From positions 1 to 64,000 of the forward strand of contig CP043993.1 of assembly GCA_015140255.1 (NCBI GenBank): a stretch of DNA of 64,000 nt, read 5' to 3'. This DNA is from Candidatus Stammera capleta (lineage in GTDB: Bacteria; Pseudomonadota; Gammaproteobacteria; Enterobacterales; Enterobacteriaceae). Of the stretch, positions 47,613 through 59,284 are shown piece after piece. Under the pieces are notes generated by a model. The model did not search any database. It saw only the letters and a list, made by a program, of their open reading frames with translations, and was not told the origin of the DNA. The position numbers and the translations under genes were made by a program. Each line of letters begins with the position of its first letter. Position 1 is the stretch's first letter.

Positions 47613-48173
47613 ATGAAAAATAATTACAATAATAAAAATATAAGTTTATATAGTAAACTTTTAGAAAATAGAATAATTTTTTTAACAGGATATATAGATG
47701 ATGAATTATCAAATAATATTGTAGCTCAATTACTATATTTAGAGTATAAAAATTATAATAAAGATATATTTATATATATAAATTCTCCTGGAGGAATTAT
47801 AACATCTGGAATGTCTATATATGACACAATGAAATTCATAAAACCAGATATAAATACTCTATGTATAGGTCAAGCATGTTCTATGGCCGCTATAATATTA
47901 TCTTCAGGAAAAAAAAATAAAAGATTCAGTTTACCTAATGCTAGAATAATGATACATCAACCTTTAGGTTATTCAAAAGGACAAGCAACAGATATAGAAA
48001 TACATACAAAAGAAATATTAAAAATAAAAAAAAAAATTACTAGTTTATTATCAAAAAATACTGGACAAACTTTAGAAAAAATCCAAAAGGACACAGAAAG
48101 AGATAAATTTTTATCTCCTAAAAAAGCTTTAAATTATGGAATAATAGATAAAATAATTAAAAAAAGAAAATAA
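47613..48173 (+). CDS. clpP: ATP-dependent Clp protease proteolytic subunit
   Basis: Serine peptidase ring that works with ClpX. The product is 186 residues. It starts near the mature N-terminus, so the propeptide of E. coli (207 residues total) is missing. Catalytic Ser is about residue 90 in GQACSMAA, where E. coli has GQAASMGA; His is about residue 115 in RIMIHQPLG, and the Asp lies in [28 protein letters not shown] is conserved. clpX follows 12 bases downstream and lon after that, as in E. coli. Confidence 0.96.
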   Translation: MKNNYNNKNISLYSKLLENRIIFLTGYIDDELSNNIVAQLLYLEYKNYNKDIFIYINSPGGIITSGMSIYDTMKFIKPDINTLCIGQACSMAAIILSSGKKNKRFSLPNARIMIHQPLGYSKGQATDIEIHTKEILKIKKKITSLLSKNTGQTLEKIQKDTERDKFLSPKKALNYGIIDKIIKKRK

Positions 48174-48185
48174 TTAAATTAAAAT

Positions 48186-49385
48186 ATGAAAATTAATAAT
48201 TTTGAAATATATTGTTCTTTTTGTAAAAAATCTAAATATCAAGTAAAAAAAATCATTGTTAGTAATAAATCATATATATGTAACGAATGTATAAAAAATT
48301 TATATAAAATAATTCAAAATAATAATGTTAAAAAAAATATACTTAAAATAAATAAATATAACCCAAAAATAATAAAAAAAAAATTAGATAAATATATTAT
48401 TGGTCAAAATAAAACTAAAAAAATATTATCTACATGTATATATAATCATTACAAAATAATTAATGAAATAATTAATTATAATAAAAATTTTTTTTCTTAT
48501 AAATCTAACATATTAATGATAGGTCCTACAGGTAGTGGAAAAACATTATTAGCTAAAACAATAGCAAAAATAATAAATGTTCCAATAGTAATTACAGATG
48601 CTACTTCTTTAACACAAGCTGGATATGTAGGAGAAGATGTAGAAAATATATTATATAGATTATTACAAAAATGTAATTTTGATATATCTGTAGCACAAAA
48701 TGGAATTATTTTTATAGATGAAATAGATAAAATAGCTAAAAAATCAACTAATATATCTATTACTAGAGATGTTTCAGGAGAAGGTGTACAACAATCTTTG
48801 TTAAAAATTATTGAAGGAACAATATCTTCAGTACCGAAAATTGGAGGTAGAAAACATCCACAACATGAAAATATACAAATAGATACTACAAATATATTAT
48901 TTATATGTAGTGGAACATTTAATGGTATTAATAAAATAATTAAAAAGAGATCTAATTATTATAATATAGGATTTTATAATAAATTTAAAAAAAAAAAAAA
49001 CAAAAAAATTTATACAGAAGATTTAATAAAATTTGGATTTATTCCAGAATTTATAGGTAGATTTTCTATAATAACAAATTTAAATAAATTAAATAAAACA
49101 GATTTAAAAAAAATATTAATAGAACCAAAAAATTCAATAATTAAATATTATAAAAATCTATTTAAAATGTATAATACAAAATTAATATTTACTGAAAAAT
49201 CTTTAGACCAAATAGTAAAAAAAGCTTTTAAAAAAAATACTGGAGCTAGAGGATTAAAAAATATTATAGAAGATATATTAATAGATTTAATGTATAATAT
49301 ACCTTCAATAGAAGGTTTAAAAAAAATAATAATAAATAAAAATATTATTAATAAAAAAACAAAACCTAAAATTATAAAAATTTAA
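48186..49385 (+). CDS. clpX: ATP-dependent Clp protease ATPase subunit ClpX
   Basis: AAA+ unfoldase partner of ClpP. The product is 399 residues (usual 424). The N-terminal zinc-binding domain keeps all four Cys (CSFC and CNEC, within residues 10-36). [17 protein letters not shown] is Walker [15 protein letters not shown]alker B, and PEFIGRFSI is sensor 2. The pore-loop and IGF-type ClpP-docking segment ([11 protein letters not shown]) is present. No in-frame TGA occurs. Confidence 0.97.
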   Translation: MKINNFEIYCSFCKKSKYQVKKIIVSNKSYICNECIKNLYKIIQNNNVKKNILKINKYNPKIIKKKLDKYIIGQNKTKKILSTCIYNHYKIINEIINYNKNFFSYKSNILMIGPTGSGKTLLAKTIAKIINVPIVITDATSLTQAGYVGEDVENILYRLLQKCNFDISVAQNGIIFIDEIDKIAKKSTNISITRDVSGEGVQQSLLKIIEGTISSVPKIGGRKHPQHENIQIDTTNILFICSGTFNGINKIIKKRSNYYNIGFYNKFKKKKNKKIYTEDLIKFGFIPEFIGRFSIITNLNKLNKTDLKKILIEPKNSIIKYYKNLFKMYNTKLIFTEKSLDQIVKKAFKKNTGARGLKNIIEDILIDLMYNIPSIEGLKKIIINKNIINKKTKPKIIKI

Positions 49386-49406
49386 TTCTAATAAAAGGTG
49401 AAATAT

Positions 49407-51743
49407 ATGCATTTAAAAAGATCTCATAAAAATATTGAGATCCTAGTTTTACCATTACGAGATGTAGTTGTATATCCTAACATGATTGTTCCTTTATTTA
49501 TAGGACGAAAAAAATCTATATTTTGTTTAGAATTATCAATGAAACAAAATAAAAAAATTCTTTTAGTAGCTCAAAAAAAAGCATCTAATGATGAACCAAA
49601 TATAAATGATTTATTTAAAGTAGGAACAATATCTAATATATTACAAGTATTAAAATTACCTGATGGAACAATTAAAATTTTAGTAGAAGGAACAGAAAGA
49701 GCTAAAATAATAGAAATACAAGATAAAGGTAAATATTTCATTGCATTAATTAAAAAAATTAATGAATCTGAAATCAATAAAGAAGAACAAAAAATAATTA
49801 CTAAAACTTTAATAGATCAATTTGAATTATATATAAAATTAAGTAAAAAAATTCCTATAGAAGTATTAAATTCTTTAAATAATATAAATAATCCTACAAA
49901 ATTAGTTGATACTATAGCAACTCACATTCCATTAAAACTAAATAATAAACAAAAAATATTAGAATTAATTAATATTAATGAGAGATTAGAATATTTAATA
50001 GCTATGATAGAATCAGAAATTAATATTCTTAAAATAGAAAAAAAAATTAGAAATAGAATTAAAAAACAAATGGATAAGAGTCAAAAAGAATATTATTTAA
50101 ATGAACAAATAAAAGCTATTCAAAAAGAATTAGGAGATGTTAATTCATATAATGAATATGAATTAATTTATAAAAAATTTAAAAAAACTAAAATTCCTAA
50201 AGAAATAAAAAAAAAGACAAAAATAGAATTACAAAAACTAAAATTAATGTCTCCCTTATCAGCAGAAGCTACAGTAACAAGAAGTTATATAGATTGAATT
50301 ATACAAATACCATGATATAAAAAAACTAAGATAAAAAAAAATTTAATTCAAGCTAAAAAAATTTTAGATAAAGACCATTATGGTTTAAATCATGTTAAAG
50401 AAAGAATATTAGAATATTTAGCTGTACAGAATAGATCTAATAAAGTTAAAGGACCTATATTATGTTTTATAGGACCACCAGGTGTAGGTAAAACATCATT
50501 AGGTAAATCAATAGCTAAAGCTACAGGAAGAAAATATGTTAAAATATCTCTGGGAGGTATTAGAGATGAAGCAGAAATTAGAGGACATAGAAAAACATAT
50601 ATAGGATCTATGCCTGGAAAAATAATTCAAAAAATAACTAAATCTAAAGTTATAAATCCATTATTTTTACTAGACGAAATTGATAAAATATCTTCTGATA
50701 TAAAAGGTGATCCTTCATCAGCACTTTTAGAAGTTTTAGATCCAGAACAAAATAAAATGTTTAATGATCATTATATAGAAGTAGATTATGATTTATCTAA
50801 TATAATGTTTATAGCTACTGCTAATTCAGTAAATAATATTTCTTTACCTTTACTAGATCGTATGGAAATAATTAAGTTAGTAGGATATACAGAAAACGAA
50901 AAAATAAATATAACCAAAAAATATTTAATTCCAAAACAAATAAAAAATAATTTTTTAAAACCTAATGAAATATCAATAAGTAATAAAGTTATTATAAATA
51001 TAATTAGAAATTATACTAGAGAACCAGGTGTAAGAAATCTAGAAAGAGAAATATCTAAAATATGTAGAAAATCTGTAAAAAAAATAACAATTAATAAAAG
51101 ATGTAAATCTACTAAAATTAATTATAAAAATTTAAAAAAATATTTAGGTGTTAAAAAATATAATTATGAAAAAATTAAAAAAGAAAATCCTATAGGACAA
51201 GTTACAGGATTAGCTTGAACTGAAACAGGAGGAGAAATTCTAACTATAGAATCTATATGTATTCCTGGAAAAGGTAAATTAATATATACTGGATCTTTAG
51301 GAGAAGTAATGCAAGAATCTATTAAAATAGCATTAACTGTAGTTAGAACATTAAGTAAAAAAATAAATATAAATAACGATTTTCATAACAAAAATGATAT
51401 ACATATACATGTACCAGAAGGTGCAACCCCTAAAGATGGACCAAGTGCTGGAATAACAATATGTACTTCAATAATTTCAAGTTTAACTAAAAAAAAAGTA
51501 AAATCTAATATAGCAATGACAGGAGAAATAACTTTATATGGTAATATAATCCCTATAGGAGGATTAAAAGAAAAATTACTAGCTGCATTAAGAGGAGGTA
51601 TTAAAAAAGTTATTATTCCTATAGATAATAGGAATGATTTAGAAGAAATACCTAAAAATATAATTAAAAATATTAAGATATATACTTTTAAAAATATTAA
51701 AGAAGTTTTAAATTTATCTTTTAAGGATAAGATATTTAAATAA
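49407..51743 (+). CDS. lon: ATP-dependent protease Lon
   Basis: Single-chain AAA+ serine protease. The product is 778 residues (usual 784). The N-terminal substrate domain starts [20 protein letters not shown]; the ATPase has [15 protein letters not shown] and [10 protein letters not shown]; the protease domain has the Ser in DGPSAGITI and the Lys in [10 protein letters not shown]. TGAs read as Trp at TGLAWTETGG and at two sites near residue 300. The ATG at 49407 was chosen over a GTG three codons earlier because AAAGGTG then sits at proper spacing. One of the best-conserved genes here. Confidence 0.97.
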
Positions 51744-51764
51744 TAAACATATATAATATTATAA

Positions 51765-51838
51765 CACGCTCTACAGGATTTGAACCTGTGACCTACAGCT
51801 TAGAAGGCTGTTGCTCTATCCAACTGAGCTAAGAGCGT
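51765..51838 (-). tRNA. tRNA-Arg (anticodon UCU)
   Basis: Complete cloverleaf close to E. coli argU. The acceptor ACGCTCT pairs with AGAGCGT, the discriminator is G, the D arm reads TAGCTCAGTTGGATAGAG, the anticodon loop CTTCTAA gives UCU for AGA/AGG, and the T loop is GTTCAAA. CCA is not encoded. It must be heavily used, since AGA is the main Arg codon in these genes. argU-folD-cysS order matches E. coli. Confidence 0.94.
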
Positions 51839-51887
51839 AATAAAATTATATTATCACTAATATATTTCTAAAGTCAATTATAAAATA

Positions 51888-52742
51888 ATGAACCAAAAAA
51901 TATTATATGGATATAAATACTTTAAAAAAACAAAAAAAAAAATTAAAAAAAAAATATCTAAATTAAAATCTTTATATAAAAGATCACCCAAAATAGTAAT
52001 ATTTAATATCGGTAATAATGAAATATCTAATATATATATAAAAAAAAAATGTATTAATTTAAATTATGTAGGTATTAAATATAAAATATATGAATTTAAA
52101 AAAAACATAACTGAAAAAAAAATAATTAAAAAAATAAAAAATATAAATAAAAATAAAAAAATAGATTGTTTATTAATACAATTACCAATACCAAAACATT
52201 TAAATACTAATAAAATAGTTAATAAAATAGATCCTCAAAAAGATGTAGATGGTTTAAATGCTATTAATATAGGTTATTTATCTCAAGGAAATGCTGTAAT
52301 ACATCCTTGTACAGCTTTAGGTATAATAAAATTATTAAAATTTTATAAAATAAATTTAATAAGTTTAAATGCTTTAATAATAGGTACATCTAATTTAATT
52401 GGCAAACCAATTAGTATGGAATTAATTAATGAAGGATGTACTGTAACGTTAGCAAATAGTAAAACTACAAACATTAAAAAATATATAAAAAATTCTGATT
52501 TACTTATTAGTGCTACAGGAAAATATAATATATTTCCTATTAAATGAATTAAAAAAAATTCTATAATTATAGATGTAGGTATAAATAAAATCAAAAATAA
52601 AATTACAGGAGATATAAATTTTAATTCAGCTATAAAAAAAGTAAAATATATAAGTCCAACTCCAGGAGGAGTAGGTTTAATGACTATATCTATATTATTA
52701 AAAAATATTGTTCAAATATATATAAAAAATAACCAAGATTAA
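51888..52742 (+). CDS. folD: Methylenetetrahydrofolate dehydrogenase/cyclohydrolase FolD
   Basis: Bifunctional folate enzyme that makes 10-formyl-THF. The product is 284 residues (usual 288). It has [14 protein letters not shown] (catalytic Lys region), [31 protein letters not shown], the NADP loop [13 protein letters not shown] and the final [11 protein letters not shown]. One TGA reads as Trp. It is convergent with cysS and shares TTAA with its stop. With glyA nearby at the window end it supports one-carbon supply. Confidence 0.95.
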
Positions 52743-54121
52743 TTAAAATATCACTCTGATGTAAATTTGTTTGTATCTTTTAAAGAAATATTTAATTTAT
52801 ATAATTCATCACGTAACTTATCAGCTATTTTTCATTTATTATTTTTACGAGCCAAATTACGAACTCTTATTAATTTATTTATTCTCTTAATAATTTTAAA
52901 ATCCAATTTTTTATTTTTTATATTTCTTAAATACATATTAGTATCATCATATAATATACCAATTATATTTGCAAAAAAACGCATTTTAAATGCTAACTTA
53001 CTGGCTAATAAATTATTTCCAATATTTTTTAATTTATTAATTTCATGCATCATATTAAAAATTAATGTATGTACTTTAGGTATATTAATATCATCATTCA
53101 TATATTTATAAAATAAATCATCAAAAAAATTAAAACTTAAAAAATCATTTTTATTAAGATAAATATTTAAATTTAAATTATCTAAACATAAATATAATTT
53201 ATTAATACATATTCTATATTTCTCTAAATCTGAAAAATGAAAATATAAATTTTTTCTATAATGATTAGACATAAAAAAAAAATTTATTATATCTGGATGA
53301 TATAATTTTAATAAATCAGATAATAAATAAAAATTATTTTTTGATTTAGATAATTTATCACCTTTATTATTTAAAACCATACCTGTATGAATTCAATAAT
53401 TAGATAAATATTTATTACCATATAAACATTTAGATTGAATAAAATCATTTTCATGATGTGGAAATATTAAATCACAACCTCCACCATGTATATCAATTTT
53501 ATGATTTAAATATTTATTACTCATTACAGAACAACCTATATGTCAACCTGGTATACCTTTACCTCAAGGAGAATTTCAACCATACATATAACTATTTATA
53601 TTTTTTTTTCATAATACAAAATCTTTTTTAAAATTTTTTCTTTTTATATTAAAATAAAAAATATTATAATCTGAACAAGATTTTATTCTAAAATAAATAT
53701 TTCCATCATCAGAAATATAAGCATAATTATTATCAATTAAATTTTTAATCTCACTAATTATTAAATTTATATTATCAGATAATTTAGGTTCTAAAGTAGG
53801 ATTTTTAAAATTTAAATTACTAAAATTTTTTTGCATACTTAATATCATATTTAATGTTATATCTTTAACAGAAATATTTTTTCGTAATGATTTTTTAATT
53901 AATTCAATATCTATATCTGTAATATTACGAACATAATTACATTTATAACCTATATGTTGTAAATATTTAAATAAAATATTAAAAAAACAAAATGTACGTC
54001 CATGACCAATATGACAATAATTTGATGCAGTTACACCGCAAACATATATATTAACTAATTTATTAGTGATAGATTTAAATAAATCTTTTCTACCACTAAA
54101 AGTATTAAAAATTTTTAACAT
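52739..54121 (-). CDS. cysS: Cysteinyl-tRNA synthetase
   Basis: Class I synthetase for tRNA-Cys. The product is 460 residues (usual 461). Zinc and HIGH motifs are [18 protein letters not shown] near residues 27-44, with middle Cys/His zinc ligands in the GWHIGCS-type region, and the KMSKS equivalent is [10 protein letters not shown]. Many TGAs read as Trp, including the cluster around the conserved CW/GW sites. In E. coli ybcI and ybcJ lie between cysS and folD; here the two genes touch. Confidence 0.95.
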
Positions 54122-54170
54122 AAAAAAATATATTATATAATAATTATAAATATTTTAAATATAATTCAAA

Positions 54171-54623
54171 ATGAAAATTAATAAATTTTTTTACAAATAT
54201 ATAATAAAAAAAATACCTAAAAATATATATAAATATATTATATATATAATATCAATATTTTTAAATAAACAAAAAAAAATTATATTTTCAAAAACAAAAA
54301 AAATTTTTAAAAATATAATTCTAATGTTAATAACAACACAATTAATTATATTTCTACTAATTAAAATAATAGAAAATATAATTAAATTAATTTTAATTAA
54401 AATAAATATTTATAATATAACAATATATATATATATAAACATATTTATAAATTTATTATTATTAATTATAACTATAAAATATCTACTTTATAAAAAAAAA
54501 AAATTTTTAAATAAATTTAAAAAAAAAAAAAATAATAATTATTTATTAAAAATTATTCTATTAATATTAATAATTAATTATAAAAAAATTTTAAAATACT
54601 TTAAAAAAAAAAATAAATTATAA
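54171..54623 (+). CDS. Hypothetical small membrane protein
   Basis: A 150-residue Lys/Ile-rich protein that I do not recognise. It has a basic N-terminus and two clear hydrophobic segments, roughly residues 48-68 (IILMLITTQLIIFLLIKII) and 81-104 (NITIYIYINIFINLLLLIITI), then a very basic stretch and a shorter hydrophobic segment near 124-136. No Trp or Cys is present. The helix-short loop-helix plan with basic ends recalls YqjE/holin-like proteins, but that is only architecture. It is divergent from cysS and convergent with rnpB. Compositional drift may have erased its family signature. Confidence 0.5.
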   Translation: MKINKFFYKYIIKKIPKNIYKYIIYIISIFLNKQKKIIFSKTKKIFKNIILMLITTQLIIFLLIKIIENIIKLILIKINIYNITIYIYINIFINLLLLIITIKYLLYKKKKFLNKFKKKKNNNYLLKIILLILIINYKKILKYFKKKNKL

Positions 54624-54975
54624 TTAATTTTATAAGCCGGATTCTGTTTAAACAATCATTTATCTAGATTATTAATCACTTAATAACTCAATCGGTTTAC
54701 CATGATATAAAATATACGTACGGATTAATACATTTTTAAAAAAATATTTTAATATCTAAATTTAACCTTTCTCCAGATGGAGTTTACACATATTTAATAT
54801 TACTACTAAATATAGTATGCTCTTACCATACTTTTTCACCCTTGCTTTATTATATAAAGCGGTTATTTTCTGTTGCACTTTTCATAAAATTTTCCAGGTA
54901 TTACCTGGCATCCTATCCTAGGAGTCCGGACTTTCCTCTATAAACAATTATAGCGATTGAAAAATTTAAATTAAT
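54624..54975 (-). ncRNA. rnpB: RNase P RNA component
   Basis: Catalytic RNA that matures tRNA 5' ends. On the minus strand, the P4/J region GAGGAAAGTCCGGACTCC (54921-54938) and the 3' partner ACAGAATCCGGCTTAT (near 54632-54647) are hallmarks of bacterial type A RNase P RNA. Other conserved blocks are GGTAATACCTGG, AGTGCAACAGAAAA, AAGGGTGAAA, GGTAAGAGC and TAAACTCC. Variable stems are almost pure A/T. Both ends are approximate because P1 is A/T-rich. It fills the gap between der and the hypothetical gene. Confidence 0.93.
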
Positions 54976-54978
54976 AAC

Positions 54979-56412
54979 TTATTTTTTTTTAAAAGGATTT
55001 AAAATTTCTTTAAATTTTAAAAAAATTTTACAACCTTTAATTTTTAATTTTTTTATATAAAAATTTATTAAATATCTTTTACAAGTAGAATTTAATAATT
55101 TTATTTTATTACCATGAATAATAATTGTAAAAGGATAATATCCCCCAACATGGGCATATTTTAATTTAACTTTTTTTTTTAAATTATTTTCATCATAATA
55201 ATTATTAATTGCTTTTTTTAAAATTATTGTTAATTTATTACTATTTATTCTTTTTAAAAATATATTTTTATAATTTATAAATAATTTACTAAAAAAACTA
55301 AATAAATAATTTTTATTTAAACTAATAGCTGATATAAAATAAATATCTAAATATTTCATAAAATCATATTTAGATAAAATTAATTTTTTATAACTATTAA
55401 TTTGAAATTTAGTAAAATATTCACATTTATTAAATATCAACACTATTATTTTACCATATTTAAATAAAAAATTTAACAAAATTAAATCATATTTTGTAAT
55501 ACCTATATTAATATCTATTAAATAAAAAACAATTTTAAATTCAAAAATTTTTTTAAAAAAAAATTTTTTATTTCTAATATAGAAATTTTCAGTAAATTTA
55601 TCTAATCCAGGTGAATCACTAATAATATAATTGATATTTTTGATACTTACAAAACATGTAATAAAATCTTTAGTTGTACCAGAATTTTTAGATACTATAG
55701 ATCTTTTATGATTAACTATTAAATTCATCAGAGTAGATTTTCCTACATTAGGTTTACCTAAAATAACTACTTTAATAAAATTATTAAAATAATCTTTTTT
55801 ATATAAATTATTTAAATAATTACTATATTTGTCTAAATTTATACAAAAAAAAATTATTTTTTTAAAAAAAAATATATTTTTTTGTATAAAAATTTTTCTT
55901 TTATAGAATATATCATTTAAAAAAAAATATATACTTTTTCTATTATATATAGAAATTGGATATATTAAACTAATACCTAAAGAATAATATTTATATAAAT
56001 TTAAAGAATAATCTTTAGATAAATCTATTTTATTAACTAATAATATCAACTTTTTTTTTTTTTTAAAAAAAAAATTAGATCAAAAAATGTCATTTTGATC
56101 TATTTCTAAAGTAGAATCAATTAATAAACATATTAAGTCAATATTTTTAATAATATTTAAAAAATTTTTATATATAGAATATTGTTTAATTTTAGAATTA
56201 TTTTTATTATTATCTTTGTTATTTTTTAAAAAATTAATATTAAAACTATCTATACAAATAAAATATTTATCTTTAAATAAAGATAAACCATAATTAAAAT
56301 CATAAGTAAAATTATTTATTTTATTATCTATAGCTAAACTAGTATTAGTTAATTTATTAAATAAACTAGTTTTACCTACATTAGTATTACCAATTAATAA
56401 AATAGTGAACAT
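54979..56412 (-). CDS. der: Double-GTPase ribosome assembly factor Der (EngA)
   Basis: Two tandem GTPase domains and a KH-like domain that mature the 50S subunit. The product is 477 residues (usual 490). G domain 1 has LLIGNTNVGKTSLF and NKID, but its G3 motif DTGG is DSFN, lacking the glycine. G domain 2 has VILGKPNVGKSTLM, G3 DSPG and G4 NKCE instead of NKxD. The KH part ends YAHVGGYYPFTIIIHG. The inter-domain join contains an A/T run and a TGA read as Trp. The order hisS-der follows E. coli with yfgM and bamB lost. Confidence 0.92.
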
Positions 56413-56452
56413 AAAATTCCAAAATTTATATTAATTACTAAATTAGTAATTA

Positions 56453-57760
56453 TTAATTAATTTTATTATTAATATTATTTAAAAAAAATATTATTATATT
56501 TATAATATCTTTATAAAGAACTTTTTTTTGATTATTTAAAATAATATTTTTTACAGTTATATAATTATTATCTAATTCATTTTTATCAATTATAATTAAT
56601 ATACGTGGTTTTAATTTAATAATTTTTAAAATTTTTTTACCTAAATTTTTATATTTTATATGATCATTATATACTTTAATAGAATTAGAAAAATAATTTA
56701 GTATTTTTTCTACAATTTTAATACCTAATAATCTACTTTTATTATTAAAAGAAGATAATATATATATATCAATGTAATTATTAGTATTTAAATATTTATT
56801 ATTATATTTTTTAAGTAATAAAACTAATCTATCTAAACCTATAGCACAACCTACTGCAGGAATAGATAAACTAGATAAACAAAATGATAAATTATCATAT
56901 CTTCCTCCAGAACAAATAGATTTACCTAAAAAATCATTAGTCCATTCAAAAATAAAATCATTATAATAATCTAAACCACGAACTAAATTATAATTTATTT
57001 TATAATCAATATTTAAAAGATCTAAATTTTTACATAATTTTTTAAATTTTAATAAAGAACTATTATTAATAAAATTAATTATTTTAGGTAAATTTTTACA
57101 AAAATTTTTAATATATTTATTTTTACTATTAAATAGTCGAAAAAAATTAATTTTATTAAAATCAAAATTTTTAAAATTCAAAAAAAATTTTTCATTTTTT
57201 ATTCTTTTCTTTATATAAGAAACATATTTATTTCTATCTTCTAAAGATCCAATAGTATTAATTTCTAATTTTAATAAATTAATTATTCCTAATTTTTTAA
57301 AAAATCTTCTAATTACTAATATTAATTCTAAATCAGTATAAACACTTAAAGAACCAAATAATTCTACACCTATTTGATAAAATTGACGATACCTACCTTT
57401 TTGTGTATTTTCATATCTAAACATAGGTCCTAAATATCATAATTTATTTAAAATATTTTTTAAAAATAAATTATTTTGTATGTAAGATCTTATACATCCT
57501 ATAGTACCTTCAGGTCTTAAACTTAAATTAACTCCATTACGATCTAAAAAAGTGTACATTTCTTTATTACAAAAATTATTATTAATCTTCATACCTTTAT
57601 AAAATAAAATACTTTTTTCTAAAATAGGAAATCTAATTTCATTAAAAGAATAATTTTTCATTAAAGATTTAAAAATTATTTCTATATTTTGATATACATA
57701 CACATCATTTGGTATACAATCATTCATACCTTTAATAGATTTAATTTCTAATTTACTCAT
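56453..57760 (-). CDS. hisS: Histidyl-tRNA synthetase
   Basis: Charges tRNA-His. The product is 435 residues (usual 424). Class II motif 2 is MFRYENTQKGRYRQFYQIGVE, in two parts around residue 115; the histidine-specific motif is LVRGLDYYNDFIFEW, and motif 3 is GCAIGLDRLVLLL. SLRPEGTIGCIRSY also fits. The TGA at 57437-57439 reads as Trp before YLGPMFRYE. The C-terminal anticodon domain is Lys/Ile-rich. ispG, normally between rodZ and hisS, is absent. Confidence 0.95.
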
Positions 57761-57766
57761 AAATAA

Positions 57767-58165
57767 TTAATAAATTAAAATAAATTTAAATAAAAATTTT
57801 AAAAAAAATAAAACAAATAAAATTAAAATTAATCTAATTAAAAAAAAAATTCATAATTTATATTTATTTTCATAAATTTTTTCTTTTTTTTTTATAATTT
57901 TACTAGATAAACAAATTTTTTTTTTATATTCATTTAAAAAAAATAATATTTTTTTTTCAGACAAATTTACTAAACGTGCATAAGAATATATATAACCACA
58001 ATAAAAAACTAAAGGGACATTATCAGGAAGTATATCATTTTCTATATTACGAATTAATTCTAACTTTAAACATAATTTATCTGCAATATCTTTTTGAGTA
58101 AAATTTAATTTTTTTCTAGATTTACCTAAAATTTTACCTAAAGAATTTAATTTTTTTTTATTCAT
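57767..58165 (-). CDS. rodZ: Truncated RodZ-like protein: HTH plus membrane anchor
   Basis: RodZ links MreB filaments to the membrane in rod-shaped cells. The 132-residue product keeps the N-terminal Xre-type helix-turn-helix (GKILGKSRKKLNFTQKDIADKL, in two parts, with LVFYCGYIYSYARLVNL), a basic juxtamembrane stretch, then a TGA-encoded Trp that opens a hydrophobic helix (WIFFLIRLILILFVLFFL). The periplasmic domain of the 337-residue E. coli protein is missing. In the standard code it would end before the membrane helix. Its place between rlmN and hisS supports the name. Confidence 0.82.
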
Positions 58166-58190
58166 AAATTTTTAAATTACTATTTAAATA

Positions 58191-59234
58191 TTATTTATAT
58201 AATTGACCACAAGAAGCATTAATATCAAAACCTCTAATTTTTCTTATAAAAGAAAAAATTTTATTTCTTTTTAAAAAATTACTAAAATTTAATATTCTAT
58301 TTAAACTACTTTTAGTATAAAAAACACCATTTATAAAATTATATGGAATAAGATTAATTTTTACAGAAAAATTTTTTAATAAATTTATAAGTTGATTAGC
58401 ACATTTATAACTATCATTAATTTTATTTAACATAATATATTCAATATTTAATTTACCTTTATTAGATTTAGAATATTCTATATAATCATACATTGCTTTA
58501 AGTATATCATGTATATGATATTTATTATTAATAGGCATAATTTTACTTCTTAATATATCATTAGGTGCATGTAATGATAAAGTTAATCGTATGTCTATAT
58601 AATTAATTAATTTATATATAGAAGGAACAATACCAGAAGTAGATAATACTATTTTTCTTTTTGAAAAAGAAAAACCATAATTATCTAACATAATTTTAAT
58701 AGAAGTAACAACATTTTTAAAATTTAATAAAGGTTCTCCCATACCCATAAAAACTATATTAGTAATATAATTATTTACTATAGCAGTATTTTTATTTTTA
58801 AAATAAAATATCACAAATAAAATTTGTCCTATAATTTCAGAAACTTTCAAATTTCTTTTAAAACCCATCTTACCTGTAGCACAAAAACTACATCCTAATG
58901 AACATCCAACTTGAGTAGAAATACATAAAGTTTTTCTATTTAATTCTGGAATATATACAGTTTCAATTAAATCATTATTAACATTTAAAGTTCATTTTAT
59001 TACTCCATCAATAGAATATTTAATATATTTTTTTTTAGGTAACTTTATTTTAGTTAAATTAAATAATTTATTTCTTAATTTTTTACTAATATTTTTCATT
59101 AAAAAAAAATTTAAACAAAATTTTTTATAAATTCAAAACATAATTTGATCAGCAATAAATTTTCTTTCTCCTAAACTTAAAAAAAATTTTTGCATAGAAC
59201 ATCTATCTAAATTTAATAAATTTATTTTTTTCAT
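58191..59234 (-). CDS. rlmN: Dual-specificity 23S rRNA/tRNA m2A methyltransferase RlmN
   Basis: Radical SAM enzyme that methylates A2503 of 23S rRNA and A37 of some tRNAs. The product is 347 residues (usual 384). The cluster motif is GCSLGCSFCATG. FMGMGEPLLNF, LSLHAPND and the end ASCGQLYK with the catalytic Cys are kept. TGAs read as Trp. It is followed by rodZ, as in the E. coli rlmN-pilW-rodZ order with pilW lost. It is divergent from tsaB. Confidence 0.95.
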
Positions 59235-59242
59235 ATTATTAT

Positions 59243-59270
59243 TTGACAAAACAATATCTTTTAATATAGA
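59243..59270 (+). promoter_or_regulatory. Sigma-70-type promoter of tsaB
   Basis: A perfect TTGACA (59243-59248), 16-base spacer and TATAGA (59265-59270) lie 14 bases before the tsaB ATG in the 50-base region divergent from rlmN. The exact -35 match is rare in this window. If used, the leader would be very short. Confidence 0.5.
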
Positions 59271-59284
59271 TTATTAAAATAATT

